A program made the position numbers and the translations under genes. The notes under the pieces were generated by a model. The model was not told the DNA's origin and ran no database searches. It worked only from the letters and a program-made list of their open reading frames with translations. DNA of 64,000 nucleotides from Lachnospiraceae bacterium. GTDB taxonomy: Bacteria > Bacillota > Clostridia > Lachnospirales > Lachnospiraceae. Below, piece after piece: positions 1 to 8,926 of the stretch (position 1 is the stretch's first letter; every line of letters begins with the position of its first letter). The stretch lies in the NCBI GenBank assembly GCA_024698075.1, contig JAILRP010000010.1, positions 1 to 64,000 of the forward strand, given 5' to 3'.

Positions 1-220
1 AATGCTCTCAAAGAAGTATAACTGTGAATTTGATGACAGGGGAAATATCGGTAAGAGATACAGGAGACAGGATGAGATAGGCACACCGTTCTGTGTTACC
101 TATGATTTTGATTCCGAGGAAGATAATGCGGTAACGGTAAGAGACCGTGACAGCATGCAGCAGGAAAGAGTCAGGATCGAAGACCTCGATGCATACTTTG
201 CGGACAAGTTCACATTTTAA
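1..220 (+). CDS. glyS: Glycyl-tRNA synthetase, C-terminal end (partial)
   Basis: This is the last 72 or so codons of a gene that begins before the window; the reading frame is open from base 2. The segment with [20 protein letters not shown] and the following charged [11 protein letters not shown] stretch is the end of the anticodon-binding domain of the single-chain (bacterial/eukaryotic-type, alpha2) class II glycyl-tRNA synthetase, which charges tRNA-Gly with glycine. The pattern D-x-E-x(2)-x-A-V-T-V-R-D-R-D is typical of that C-terminus. The protein ends normally at TAA (218-220). It is followed after 41 bases by ppdK on the same strand, with no terminator visible between them. Catalytic motifs are outside the window, so the assignment rests on the C-terminus only. 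Confidence 0.85.
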   Translation, partial: MLSKKYNCEFDDRGNIGKRYRRQDEIGTPFCVTYDFDSEEDNAVTVRDRDSMQQERVRIEDLDAYFADKFTF

Positions 221-261
221 GGTTATTCAATATTTAATATAAATATTTAGGAGGAAAGAGA

Positions 262-2907
262 ATGAATTTACGTAAGAGAAAGTGGGTTTATCTGTTTACC
301 GAGGGAAATGCCGAGATGCGTAACCTCCTCGGCGGAAAAGGTGCCAACCTTGCCGAGATGACCAATATCGGCCTTCCGGTCCCTCAGGGCTTTACTGTTA
401 CGACCGATGCATGTACACAGTATTATGAGGACGGAAGACAGATAAATGACGAGGTTATGGGTCAGATCATGGAGTTTGTCGGTCGTATTGAGATGATCAA
501 CGATAAATACTTCGGCGACCCCGATAAACCGCTTCTTGTTTCTGTCCGTTCCGGTGCCCGTGCTTCAATGCCCGGTATGATGGATACGATCTTAAACCTC
601 GGTATGAACGAAGAAGTCGTTGAGGCTATGATCAAAGCCAATCCGGATCCCAAGTTCGAAAGATTTGTTTATGATTCATACAGACGTTTTATCCAGATGT
701 TCTCCGATGTTGTTATGGGTGTGGGTAAGAAGCACTTTGAAGAGCTCATCGATGCCATGAAGCAGAAGAAGGGCGTTGAATATGATGTGGATCTTACCGC
801 GGAAGACCTTAAGGAACTTGCCGAGCAGTTTAAGAGCGAATACAAGAAAGAACTTGACGAGGACTTTCCTACCGATCCGATCATTCAGCTTAAGGAAGCC
901 ATCAAGGCAGTGTTCCGCAGCTGGGACAATCCGAGAGCAAACGTGTACAGAAGAGACAACGATATACCGTACAGCTGGGGTACGGCAGTTTCCGTAATGC
1001 CCATGGTATTCGGTAACCTCAATAACAACTCCGGTACAGGTGTTGCGTTTACGAGAGATCCCGCTACCGGTGAGATGAAGCTCATGGGTGAGTTCCTTGT
1101 AAATGCACAGGGTGAAGACGTTGTTGCGGGTATCCGTACTCCCATGAATATCGATGAGATGGAAAAGCAGTTCCCCGAAGCATATCAGCAGTTCATCAAA
1201 GTCTGCAAGATTCTTGAGAAGCATTATCACGATATGCAGGATATGGAGTTTACCGTTGAGAACGGAAAGCTCTACATGCTTCAGTGCCGTAACGGAAAGA
1301 GGACTGCCCAGGCCGCTCTCAAGATCGCCTGTGATCTTGTTGATGAGGGAATGAAGACGGAAGAACAGGCGGTCGCCATGATCGACCCGAGAAACCTCGA
1401 TACGCTCCTCCATCCTCAGTTCGATGTCAAGGTATTAAAGAACGCCACTCCTCTCGGACGCGGACTCGGAGCATCTCCGGGAGCTGCATGCGGCAAGATC
1501 GTCTTTACCGCCGAAGATGCCGAAGAATGGAACAATAAGGGCGAGAAAGTCGTTCTCGTAAGGCTTGAGACCAGCCCCGAAGATATCACCGGAATGAAGG
1601 CCGCACAGGGGATCCTGACGGTGCGTGGCGGAATGACGAGCCATGCAGCCGTTGTTGCCAGAGGTATGGGCAAATGCTGCGTTTCCGGATGCGGTGACAT
1701 CGCAATGGATGAGGCTGCCAAGAAGTTTACGCTCGGTGGAAAGGAATTTACGGAAGGTGATTTCATTTCCATTGACGGAACCACAGGAAACATATATGAC
1801 GGACAGATCGCAACCGTAGATGCGACTATCGCCGGCGAATTCGGAAGGATCATGTCCTGGGCCGACAAGTACCGCACGATGAAGGTCCGTACCAATGCCG
1901 ACACGCCTCACGATGCCAGAAAGGCAAGGGAGCTCGGAGCGGAGGGTATCGGACTGTGCCGTACGGAGCATATGTTTTTTGAAGGCGACAGGATCGACGC
2001 ATTCCGTGAGATGATCTGTTCAGACTCGGTTGAAGAGAGGGAGACGGCACTTGACAAGATACTTCCTTACCAGCAGAGCGATTTCGAAAAACTGTACGAG
2101 GCTCTTGAAGGATATCCGGTCACAATCAGATTCCTCGATCCGCCTCTTCATGAGTTTGTTCCCACAGAGGATGCGGATATCGAGAAGCTCGCCAAGACAC
2201 AGGGCAAGAGCGTTGAAGACATCAAGACCATAATCAATGCCCTTCATGAGTTCAATCCGATGATGGGACACAGGGGATGCCGCCTGGCGGTAACATACCC
2301 CGAGATCGCAAGGATGCAGACAAGAGCCGTCATCCGTGCTGCGATAAATGTATCCAAGAAGCACTCCAACTGGAGCGTCAAGCCTGAGATCATGATCCCT
2401 CTCGTAGGCGACGTAAAGGAGTTCAATTTTGTAAAGAGCATAGTTGATGAAACGGCGAAGGAGGAGATCAAAGCTGCCGGCTATAAGCTTGAGTATGAAG
2501 TCGGAACGATGATCGAAATCCCGAGGGCGGCACTTACCGCAGACGAGATCGCTGCAAATGCTGACTTCTTCTGCTTCGGTACAAATGACCTTACGCAGAT
2601 GACTTACGGCTTCTCGAGAGATGATGCCGGCAAGTTCCTCAATGCATATTATGATACGAAGATATTTGAGAACGATCCGTTCACAAAGCTTGACAGGGAT
2701 GGCGTGGGCAAGCTGATGAAGATGTCAATGGATCTCGGAAAACCCGTAAATCCCAAACTTCATGTCGGGATCTGCGGAGAGCACGGCGGTGATCCTTCAT
2801 CCGTCGAGTTCTGTAACAGCTTAGGCCTTGATTACGTATCGTGCTCACCTTTCAGGGTGCCGATAGCAAGGCTTGCGGCTGCACAGGCTGCGATAGCGCA
2901 GAAGTAG
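262..2907 (+). CDS. ppdK: Pyruvate, phosphate dikinase
   Basis: PPDK interconverts pyruvate, ATP and Pi with PEP, AMP and PPi. In anaerobic Clostridia it often runs in the glycolytic, pyruvate-forming direction. At 881 residues it has the full length of the family. The N-terminal ATP-grasp nucleotide-binding domain starts with LLGGKGANLAEM. The central swivelling domain carries the phosphorylated histidine in GGMTSHAAVVARGMGK (His461), and the C-terminal TIM barrel binds PEP/pyruvate with the catalytic cysteine in HVGICGEHGG (Cys838). The start is fixed by AGGAGG at 249-254, seven bases before ATG. A strong terminator follows at 2931-2966, so the gene ends a transcription unit. It belongs functionally with the oxaloacetate/biotin operon and pckA elsewhere in the window. 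Confidence 0.97.
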   Translation: MNLRKRKWVYLFTEGNAEMRNLLGGKGANLAEMTNIGLPVPQGFTVTTDACTQYYEDGRQINDEVMGQIMEFVGRIEMINDKYFGDPDKPLLVSVRSGARASMPGMMDTILNLGMNEEVVEAMIKANPDPKFERFVYDSYRRFIQMFSDVVMGVGKKHFEELIDAMKQKKGVEYDVDLTAEDLKELAEQFKSEYKKELDEDFPTDPIIQLKEAIKAVFRSWDNPRANVYRRDNDIPYSWGTAVSVMPMVFGNLNNNSGTGVAFTRDPATGEMKLMGEFLVNAQGEDVVAGIRTPMNIDEMEKQFPEAYQQFIKVCKILEKHYHDMQDMEFTVENGKLYMLQCRNGKRTAQAALKIACDLVDEGMKTEEQAVAMIDPRNLDTLLHPQFDVKVLKNATPLGRGLGASPGAACGKIVFTAEDAEEWNNKGEKVVLVRLETSPEDITGMKAAQGILTVRGGMTSHAAVVARGMGKCCVSGCGDIAMDEAAKKFTLGGKEFTEGDFISIDGTTGNIYDGQIATVDATIAGEFGRIMSWADKYRTMKVRTNADTPHDARKARELGAEGIGLCRTEHMFFEGDRIDAFREMICSDSVEERETALDKILPYQQSDFEKLYEALEGYPVTIRFLDPPLHEFVPTEDADIEKLAKTQGKSVEDIKTIINALHEFNPMMGHRGCRLAVTYPEIARMQTRAVIRAAINVSKKHSNWSVKPEIMIPLVGDVKEFNFVKSIVDETAKEEIKAAGYKLEYEVGTMIEIPRAALTADEIAANADFFCFGTNDLTQMTYGFSRDDAGKFLNAYYDTKIFENDPFTKLDRDGVGKLMKMSMDLGKPVNPKLHVGICGEHGGDPSSVEFCNSLGLDYVSCSPFRVPIARLAAAQAAIAQK

Positions 2908-2930
2908 GAATAAAAGCTCTGATAAAACAT

Positions 2931-2966
2931 AACAAAAGGAACTCGCGGGCGGGTTCCTTTTGTTTG
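2931..2966 (+). terminator. Intrinsic terminator after ppdK
   Basis: A perfect 12-base inverted repeat, AACAAAAGGAAC (2931-2942) with GTTCCTTTTGTT (2953-2964), encloses a 10-base GC-rich loop. The T-rich right arm makes it a Rho-independent terminator for ppdK. The flanking A- and T-rich arms mean it could also work in the reverse direction. Confidence 0.85.
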
Positions 2967-2992
2967 AAGTCAGGCCCGGCGGGGCAGATATA
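2964..2992 (+). promoter_or_regulatory. Possible promoter for galE
   Basis: TTGAAG (2964-2969) and GATATA (2987-2992) are separated by 17 bases and lie just before galE. The -35 element overlaps the last bases of the ppdK terminator. The match is moderate. The position, between a terminator and an ATG with a ribosome binding site, is the main support. Confidence 0.35.
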
Positions 2993-3009
2993 AAGAAGGA
3001 GAGATGATC

Positions 3010-4026
3010 ATGAAAGTATTTGTTACAGGCGGATCCGGATATATAGGTTCTCATACGGTGCTCCAGCTTCTTCGGGAAGGACATGAAGTCACGGTACTTG
3101 ACAATCTGTCCAATTCATCTGAAGAGTCGCTTGCACGCATCCAGGAATTAACGGGTAAGGAAGCCGGGTTCATTAAGGGCGACATACTTGATGCAGCTCT
3201 TCTTGACCGGATATGTTCCGAGAATCGGTTTGACTGCTGCATACATTTTGCGGGGCTCAAGGCCGTGGGCGAATCCGTGCAGAAGCCATGGGAATACTAT
3301 AATAACAATATCACCGGGACGCTTAATCTATTAAAGGCGCTTTCTGACCATAACATGAAGAACTTCATCTTTTCCTCATCCGCGACCGTTTACGGCGATC
3401 CCGAGGTCATTCCCATAACCGAGGACTGTCCGAAGGGCGTGTGCACCAATCCGTACGGATGGACGAAATCGATGATCGAGCAGATACTTATGGATATGGC
3501 GAAGGCGGATAAGGAATGGAACATCGTGATCCTCCGGTATTTCAATCCCATAGGTGCCGACCCTTCGGGACGCATCGGAGAGGATCCGACGGGAATACCG
3601 AACAACCTCATGCCGTATGTTACGCAGGTTGCCGTGGGAAAGCTTGAAAAGCTCGGCGTCTTCGGAGATGACTATGATACCCCGGATGGAACCGGCGTGC
3701 GTGATTACATACACGTATCAGACCTTGCCGACGGACACATCAAGGCGCTCAAAAAGATAACGGAAAAAGCAGGTCTGTGCATATACAATCTCGGTACCGG
3801 AAACGGAGTATCCGTCCTTGAACTCGTTCACAGCTTTGAGAAGGCAAACGGGATCAAGATACCTTATGTCATAAAAGACAGAAGGCCCGGAGACATTGCC
3901 GCATGCTATGCGGACGCATCCAAGGCGGAAGCGGAGCTCGGCTGGAAGGCAGAGCATGACATAGTTGACATGTGCAGGGATTCCTGGAGGTGGCAGAGCA
4001 GCAATCCCGAGGGATACAGGTCCTGA
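3010..4026 (+). CDS. galE: UDP-glucose 4-epimerase
   Basis: GalE interconverts UDP-glucose and UDP-galactose with a tightly bound NAD, for galactose catabolism or for making galactosylated surface polymers. The 338-residue protein has the N-terminal Rossmann motif GGSGYIGSH, the SSSATVYG serine/threonine segment, and the SDR catalytic pair Y-x3-K in NPYGWTKSM (Tyr149, Lys153). An ATG at 3004 is also in frame, but the AAGAAGGAGAG ribosome site ends at 3003, directly against it. The ATG at 3010 has proper spacing and gives the usual MKVFVTGG start. The ABC exporter pair begins six bases after the stop, so the three genes may be co-transcribed. Confidence 0.95.
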   Translation: MKVFVTGGSGYIGSHTVLQLLREGHEVTVLDNLSNSSEESLARIQELTGKEAGFIKGDILDAALLDRICSENRFDCCIHFAGLKAVGESVQKPWEYYNNNITGTLNLLKALSDHNMKNFIFSSSATVYGDPEVIPITEDCPKGVCTNPYGWTKSMIEQILMDMAKADKEWNIVILRYFNPIGADPSGRIGEDPTGIPNNLMPYVTQVAVGKLEKLGVFGDDYDTPDGTGVRDYIHVSDLADGHIKALKKITEKAGLCIYNLGTGNGVSVLELVHSFEKANGIKIPYVIKDRRPGDIAACYADASKAEAELGWKAEHDIVDMCRDSWRWQSSNPEGYRS

Positions 4027-4032
4027 CGTATC

Positions 4033-5748
4033 ATGCGAAGACTCCTTAAGTACCTTTCCGTCTACAAAAAAGAGTGCGTATTTGCTCCGCTCTTCAAAAT
4101 GCTCGAGGCAGTTTTCGAACTGACAGTCCCTCTTGTCATCGCAGCCATGATCGACAAGGGGATCGGCGGAGCTTCCTCAGCGTATGTGATGAAGTCTTTC
4201 TTCGTCCTCATCGCGCTTGGGGCGCTCGGACTAGCCGTGTCGGCTACCGCACAGTATTTTGCGGCAAAGGCGGCTACGGGTTTCTCAAAGGGCCTACGCC
4301 ACGACCTTTTTGCACATATCCTCTCGTTTGGATTCCCGGAGATCGATAACATAGGAACGTCCACTATGATCACAAGGATGACAGTGGATGTGAACGTGCT
4401 GCAGAACGGTGTAAACATGTTCCTGCGGCTTTTTCTGCGTTCACCTTTCATAGTTGCCGGGGCGATGATCATGGCGTTTACGATAGATGTAAGATCTGCC
4501 ATGGTGTTCGTCTCAGTGATCGCGGCACTAGCGTTATCTGTATATTTCATAATGCATACCAATATCCCGCTTCTTAAGAAGAGTCAGAAGAAGCTTGACG
4601 AGATACTCCTGCTCGTTCGCGAAAACCTGTCCGGTGCAAGGGTGATAAGGGCGTTTACGCTCGAAGATGAGCAGATAGCGGATTTTGAGGCGAAGAACAT
4701 GGAACTGACAAAGCTCCAGCTTCTCACAGGCAGGATCTCTTCACTTTTAAATCCCCTGACTTATGTTCTTGTAAATCTCGGGATCGCCGCCCTGATATCC
4801 GTCGGTGACCGTCAGGTGTCAAATGGCGTTCTTACGACAGGTGAGGTCGTGGCCTTATACAACTACATGTCCCAGATCCTCCTTGAACTCATTAAATTTG
4901 CCAATCTCATAGTAACGCTCAACAGGACATTTGCATCCGCAATAAGGGTAAATGAGATCTTTGATGTATCTCCCGTGCCGTCACTTGGCACCGAAGGCTT
5001 TGCCGATAAAGAGTGTCCATTGATAGAGTTTAAGAATGTATCTCTCAGATACCATGAATCTGCTGACGAGGCGGTATCTTCGATCTCATTTACGGTAAAT
5101 GAAGGCGAGACTTTCGGGATAATCGGAGGTACCGGAGCCGGCAAGAGTACGGTCGCACATCTTCTGACGGGATTTTATGCGCCCACGGGCGGACAGATAC
5201 TCATAGGCGGTACGGATATATCAAAACTTGACAGCAGGATCCTTCGGGAAAAGATCGGGATCGTCATGCAGTCTGCGGTGATGTTCGAAGGCACCATAAG
5301 GGAAAACATCAAATGGGGCAATCCCTCGGCGACCGATGAGGAGATAATGGAGGCGGTATATGCCGCCGTATGCGATGACGTCATCAAAGCGAAGGGAGGA
5401 CTCGATGCGCCGGTTGAAGCCGGTGGGAAGAACCTTTCCGGAGGACAGCGCCAGAGGCTTTCGATAGCAAGAGTGCTTGCCGGAAAGCCGTCTGTCATAA
5501 TACTGGATGATGCAAGTTCTGCACTTGACTATATGACTGACCTGAAGCTCAGAAATAATATAGCTTCGCTCTCATATCATCCGACAGTGATAATAATAGC
5601 ACAGCGTACCGTTTCCGTTGCAGGATGCGACAATATACTGGTTCTCGATGACGGAGAGCAGGTCGGCCTCTGCACACATTCCGAGCTGCTTTCGTCATGT
5701 ACGGTCTATAAAGAGATATACTCCTCACAGTATGGAAAGGATGACTGA
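4033..5748 (+). CDS. ABC exporter half-transporter, degenerate-site subunit
   Basis: This is a 571-residue fusion of an N-terminal membrane domain (about residues 15-300, six predicted helices) and a C-terminal ATPase, of the multidrug/lipid/peptide exporter type. The ATPase has Walker A GGTGAGKST (from residue 365) and a canonical signature LSGGQRQR. The catalytic Glu after Walker B is replaced by Asp (ILDDASS, Asp493), and the switch-loop His is replaced by Gln (IIIAQRT, Gln524). These changes mark the subunit that contributes the non-hydrolysing site in heterodimeric exporters such as LmrC or BmrC. The next gene overlaps by one base (TGATG) and encodes the partner. The substrate cannot be told from sequence. 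No strong ribosome site is seen; translation may be coupled to galE. Confidence 0.9.
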   Translation: MRRLLKYLSVYKKECVFAPLFKMLEAVFELTVPLVIAAMIDKGIGGASSAYVMKSFFVLIALGALGLAVSATAQYFAAKAATGFSKGLRHDLFAHILSFGFPEIDNIGTSTMITRMTVDVNVLQNGVNMFLRLFLRSPFIVAGAMIMAFTIDVRSAMVFVSVIAALALSVYFIMHTNIPLLKKSQKKLDEILLLVRENLSGARVIRAFTLEDEQIADFEAKNMELTKLQLLTGRISSLLNPLTYVLVNLGIAALISVGDRQVSNGVLTTGEVVALYNYMSQILLELIKFANLIVTLNRTFASAIRVNEIFDVSPVPSLGTEGFADKECPLIEFKNVSLRYHESADEAVSSISFTVNEGETFGIIGGTGAGKSTVAHLLTGFYAPTGGQILIGGTDISKLDSRILREKIGIVMQSAVMFEGTIRENIKWGNPSATDEEIMEAVYAAVCDDVIKAKGGLDAPVEAGGKNLSGGQRQRLSIARVLAGKPSVIILDDASSALDYMTDLKLRNNIASLSYHPTVIIIAQRTVSVAGCDNILVLDDGEQVGLCTHSELLSSCTVYKEIYSSQYGKDD

Positions 5749-7568
5749 TGGCGCTTGACATTTCCGGCTTTGTGCCCAAAGGAAATCTAAATACCGATAA
5801 AGACGCGCTCGCGAGGAAAGGAAGAGGGCACACGATCAGGCGTGTCCTGCATTTCCTTCGGCGGTGCCGTTATAAGATAATGCTGTCGCTTGTCCTTGCG
5901 TTCCTTTCCGTCCTGTTTACGCTTCTTGTTCCGATCAGGGTAGGAGATGCAATAGACTGCATAGGGAAAGATCCCGAGGGGTTTTGGCAGAACATCCTGG
6001 CCGCGGTTTTGCTGGCATTGGCTGTCGGCATTACGCAGTTTGCCATGAACCTCATAAATAATTCCATAAGCTACAGCACGGTAAGGGACATAAGGAATGC
6101 AACGATAAATAAGATCGAGCATCTGCCGCTTTCTTACATTGATTCACATCAGCAGGGAGATATAGTGAGCCGCGTCGTGGCTGATGCGGATCAGTTTGCC
6201 GAAGGACTGCTTCTCGGCTTCACCCAGGCTTTCACCGGGATCATGACGATCATTGGAACGCTTGCCTTTATGCTTTCAATGAATGTCCTTATCACGGCCG
6301 CGGTCGTCCTCATCACCCCGCTGTCAATCTTCATTGCAAGGTTCATATCCAACAGGACTTATGCGATGTTCGCGAAGCAGAGCAGAGAGCGCGGCGCCCA
6401 GACGGCGCTCATAGACGAGATGATAGGAAACGAAAAGGCCGTAAAAGCATTTTCAAAGGAGAAAGATGTACTGGAGCGTTTTGACGACATAAACGAAAAA
6501 CTGTCTGAGACATCGCTTTCCGCCGTCTTTTTCTCATCACTCACCAATCCATCGACAAGGTTCGTGAATGCGGTCTGTTACGCGATAGTGGCTGTCTGCG
6601 CTGCGATGTCTGCCATGGGGAAGTGGAACTTTGGTCCGCAGGTGAGCGTAGGAATGCTTACGGTTTTTCTGTCATATGCCAACCAGTATACCAAACCGTT
6701 CAATGAGATATCTTCCGTGATCTCAGAGCTTCAGAATGCCCTTGCATGTGCTGCGAGAGTGTTTGAGATACTTGACGAGAGCGGAGAGCATGAAGAAGAC
6801 GGTGCCGAAACGCTGTCGGACTGCAGCGGACAGGTGGCTGCCGAGGGAGTTGATTTTTCATATGATCCCGAGACTGAACTCATAAAAGATCTCAACATAA
6901 GCGTGAGCCCCGGGCAGAGGGTTGCGATAGTCGGTCCGACAGGCTGCGGTAAGACGACCATCATAAACCTTCTCATGAGGTTTTATGATACAGACAGGGG
7001 AAGCATCAGCGTCGATTCAAAAGACATACGCAATTATACACGTCCGAGCCTTCGCAGGTCATACGGGATGGTACTGCAGGATACCTGGCTGAAGAGCGGA
7101 ACGATAATGGATAACCTGAAGCTTGCAAAGCCTGATGCAACAAAAGAGGAGATCATCGCGGCGGCCCGAGAAAGTCATGCTCACGGGTTCATAAGAAGGC
7201 TTGAGCGGGGATATGACACCGTCATCGGCGAGGACGGGGGCGGTCTTTCAAACGGCCAGAAGCAGCTCCTGTGCATCACCAGGGTCATGCTGAGCATACC
7301 TCCGATGCTCATACTCGACGAGGCAACGAGCTCAATAGATACCAGGACCGAAATGAAGATAAGCAGTGCATTTGAAAAGCTCATGCAGGGACGTACGAGC
7401 TTTATAGTCGCACACAGGCTTTCCACTGTCAGGAACGCCGATATGATACTTGTGATGAAAGACGGCAGGATAGTTGAGACCGGGGATCACGACAGCCTCA
7501 TGGAGCAGGATGGCTTCTATAAAAAGCTGTATGAGGCCGGAACGGCTGCGGCCGGGGCAGGAGCATGA
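5748..7568 (+). CDS. ABC exporter half-transporter, catalytic partner
   Basis: This 606-residue membrane-ATPase fusion is the second half of the heterodimeric exporter begun by the preceding gene, with which it overlaps by one base (TGATG). The membrane domain runs over about residues 40-330. Walker A is GPTGCGKTT, the catalytic Glu is present (LILDEATSS, Glu525), and the switch loop is intact (IVAHRLST). Its signature motif is altered to LSNGQ (residues 500-504). In the dimer that motif faces the nucleotide bound by the partner, so both changes fall on the same, degenerate site. An N-terminal extension of about 35 residues precedes the first helix. The substrate is unknown; export of drugs, lipids or peptides is typical of the family. 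Confidence 0.92.
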   Translation: MALDISGFVPKGNLNTDKDALARKGRGHTIRRVLHFLRRCRYKIMLSLVLAFLSVLFTLLVPIRVGDAIDCIGKDPEGFWQNILAAVLLALAVGITQFAMNLINNSISYSTVRDIRNATINKIEHLPLSYIDSHQQGDIVSRVVADADQFAEGLLLGFTQAFTGIMTIIGTLAFMLSMNVLITAAVVLITPLSIFIARFISNRTYAMFAKQSRERGAQTALIDEMIGNEKAVKAFSKEKDVLERFDDINEKLSETSLSAVFFSSLTNPSTRFVNAVCYAIVAVCAAMSAMGKWNFGPQVSVGMLTVFLSYANQYTKPFNEISSVISELQNALACAARVFEILDESGEHEEDGAETLSDCSGQVAAEGVDFSYDPETELIKDLNISVSPGQRVAIVGPTGCGKTTIINLLMRFYDTDRGSISVDSKDIRNYTRPSLRRSYGMVLQDTWLKSGTIMDNLKLAKPDATKEEIIAAARESHAHGFIRRLERGYDTVIGEDGGGLSNGQKQLLCITRVMLSIPPMLILDEATSSIDTRTEMKISSAFEKLMQGRTSFIVAHRLSTVRNADMILVMKDGRIVETGDHDSLMEQDGFYKKLYEAGTAAAGAGA

Positions 7569-7569
7569 T

Positions 7570-7746
7570 ATGGAGACGAGCTGTGAGACTTGTGCCAACT
7601 ACATATATGATGAAGAGTTCGAGGAATATTACTGCCGCATGGACCTTGATGAGGACGAATACGGAAGATCCATGTATGACAGCAGCTACAGGTGCCCGTA
7701 TTATAAATTTGACAATGAGTATGAGGTCGTATGGAAGCAGATCTGA
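7570..7746 (+). CDS. Small Cys-containing protein, DUF6472-like
   Basis: This 58-residue acidic protein begins METSCETCANYIYDEEF. It has two N-terminal cysteines spaced C-x2-C, then YYCRMDLDEDEYGR and SYRCPYYKFDNEY, giving four cysteines that could bind a metal such as zinc. It resembles a small conserved Clostridia family I recall as DUF6472, of unknown function. The start at 7570 is chosen because homologous-looking sequence begins there; a longer in-frame extension upstream reads as low-complexity and overlaps the ABC gene in another frame. The gene begins two bases after the ABC transporter stop, and its last 16 bases overlap the birA start. The tight arrangement suggests translational coupling with birA. 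Confidence 0.75.
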   Translation: METSCETCANYIYDEEFEEYYCRMDLDEDEYGRSMYDSSYRCPYYKFDNEYEVVWKQI

Positions 7747-8471
7747 AGATATATGATGAGCTTGACAGCACCAACATCACGTTGGAAGAGCTTGCGGCAT
7801 GCGGTGCACCCGAGGGCACATGCGTTATCGCTTTCTGCCAGAGGAAGGGACAGGGCAGGAGCGGCAGGGATTTTTACTCGCCCGCCGGAGGCAACCTTTA
7901 TATGAGCCTTCTGCTCCGGCCGCAGGATGAGGAGTCGTGTTCGCTCATCACGGTTACCGCGGCCGTCGCGGTATGTGCTGCAATTGAGGAACAGTTCGGC
8001 ATATCGGCAGGCATAAAATGGGTAAATGATATATATCTTGGCGGCAGAAAGGTATGCGGGATCGTCGCGCAGGCCCATGATTACGGCGGGCTGAACATGC
8101 ATGTCGTTCTCGGGATAGGAATAAACATTTATGATCCGGACACCATTCCCGAGGATATCCCGTGTTACGGAAGCCTTATGGGAAAAAGCAGCAAGCCGGA
8201 GCCTGACAGGCGCAGTGACTGCATAGAGCTTGCCGAAAAGATCATAAGTGAATTTGCTTCATATTATGAGCATCCGGACTGGGACGCCGTCAGTGATTAC
8301 AGGAGAAGATGCATCGTCATCGGAAAACGTGTCGAGTACCTGAGCGGAAACGGAACGGTCGTGGGGCAGGTGCGCGGCATAGATGATGACGGCGGCATAA
8401 TCATCGAGACGGACGGACGCCTTGAAAAATACAGGGACGGGGAGATAAGGATAAAGCTTACGGACTGCTGA
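7731..8471 (+). CDS. birA: Biotin-[acetyl-CoA-carboxylase] ligase, no DNA-binding domain
   Basis: BirA activates biotin as biotinyl-AMP and transfers it to the lysine of biotin carrier domains. The 246-residue protein contains the STN substrate motif near the N-terminus (ELDSTN), the biotin/ATP loop KGQGRSGRDFYSP, the KWVNDIYLGGRKVCGI motif of the catalytic core, and the C-terminal SH3-like domain (GTVVGQVRGIDDDGGIIIE). It lacks the winged-helix repressor domain of E. coli-type BirA, so it is a group I enzyme without regulatory function. Its likely main client in the window is the biotin carrier of the Na+-pump operon (Lys90 of the gene at 17748). It overlaps the small Cys protein by 16 bases. 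The next gene has its own promoter. Confidence 0.92.
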   Translation: MEADLKIYDELDSTNITLEELAACGAPEGTCVIAFCQRKGQGRSGRDFYSPAGGNLYMSLLLRPQDEESCSLITVTAAVAVCAAIEEQFGISAGIKWVNDIYLGGRKVCGIVAQAHDYGGLNMHVVLGIGINIYDPDTIPEDIPCYGSLMGKSSKPEPDRRSDCIELAEKIISEFASYYEHPDWDAVSDYRRRCIVIGKRVEYLSGNGTVVGQVRGIDDDGGIIIETDGRLEKYRDGEIRIKLTDC

Positions 8472-8477
8472 TAATCC

Positions 8478-8506
8478 TTGCGTTATTCATTCCCACAGTT
8501 TATAAT
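8478..8506 (+). promoter_or_regulatory. Sigma-A promoter for HPt-asnA
   Basis: TTGCGT (8478-8483), a 17-base spacer and a perfect TATAAT (8501-8506) lie between birA and the HPt gene. The predicted transcription start is near 8513, giving a leader of about 30 bases that holds the ribosome site before the ATG at 8543. The same -35 variant precedes pckA. Confidence 0.65.
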
Positions 8507-8542
8507 AAATCGTTGTTTTTTCTGAGGCATGGAGTTTTTGCT

Positions 8543-8926
8543 ATGGAAGAGAGGCTGTTTAAGGAAACGGACGGCATTGATGAATCATCGTGCCTTTTGA
8601 TATATGAAGGCAGCTATGATTTTTACATACAGGTGCTCGAAACTTTCCGCAAAGAGATAGGAAAGACGATGCCTATGATGGAGTTAAGCCTTGGTGAAAA
8701 AAACTGGGAGGATTACAGGATCCTCGTGCATGGCCTGAAGGGTTCGGGAGGATCGGCCGGCGCGACTTTCCTTGTGGAGCTTGCGACGCAGTCAAACCAG
8801 CTCATCAGACAGGGCAAGACCGAAATGGCGGAAAAGCTGCATGCACCCATAATGAAAGAACTTGAGCGCCTGTATGAGCTTATAGGCTTAAGGCTTAGCG
8901 AATGGCCGGATAAGGAGAAAAAATGA
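8543..8926 (+). CDS. Stand-alone HPt phosphotransfer protein
   Basis: This protein of about 127 residues carries a histidine phosphotransfer domain: a four-helix bundle with the HPt signature H-x-L-K-G-S-G-G-S-A-G-A (His63), followed by an ATQSNQL helix and a Glu-rich C-terminal helix. Such proteins shuttle phosphoryl groups between receiver domains of hybrid kinases and response regulators. The ATG at 8543 is preferred over the in-frame ATG at 8513, because GGAG lies eight bases before it and the predicted transcription start falls at about 8513. No kinase is adjacent; the nearest hybrid kinases are about 40 kb away at 47599-52484. It overlaps asnA by four bases (ATGA), an unexpected pairing of signalling and asparagine synthesis. 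Confidence 0.85.
   Translation: MEERLFKETDGIDESSCLLIYEGSYDFYIQVLETFRKEIGKTMPMMELSLGEKNWEDYRILVHGLKGSGGSAGATFLVELATQSNQLIRQGKTEMAEKLHAPIMKELERLYELIGLRLSEWPDKEKK

Noticed and set aside
676-1413. Long minus-strand open frame (245 codons) inside ppdK
   Set aside because: It is antisense to a fully supported gene, shows no recognisable domain or ribosome site, and its composition follows from the ppdK codon pattern.
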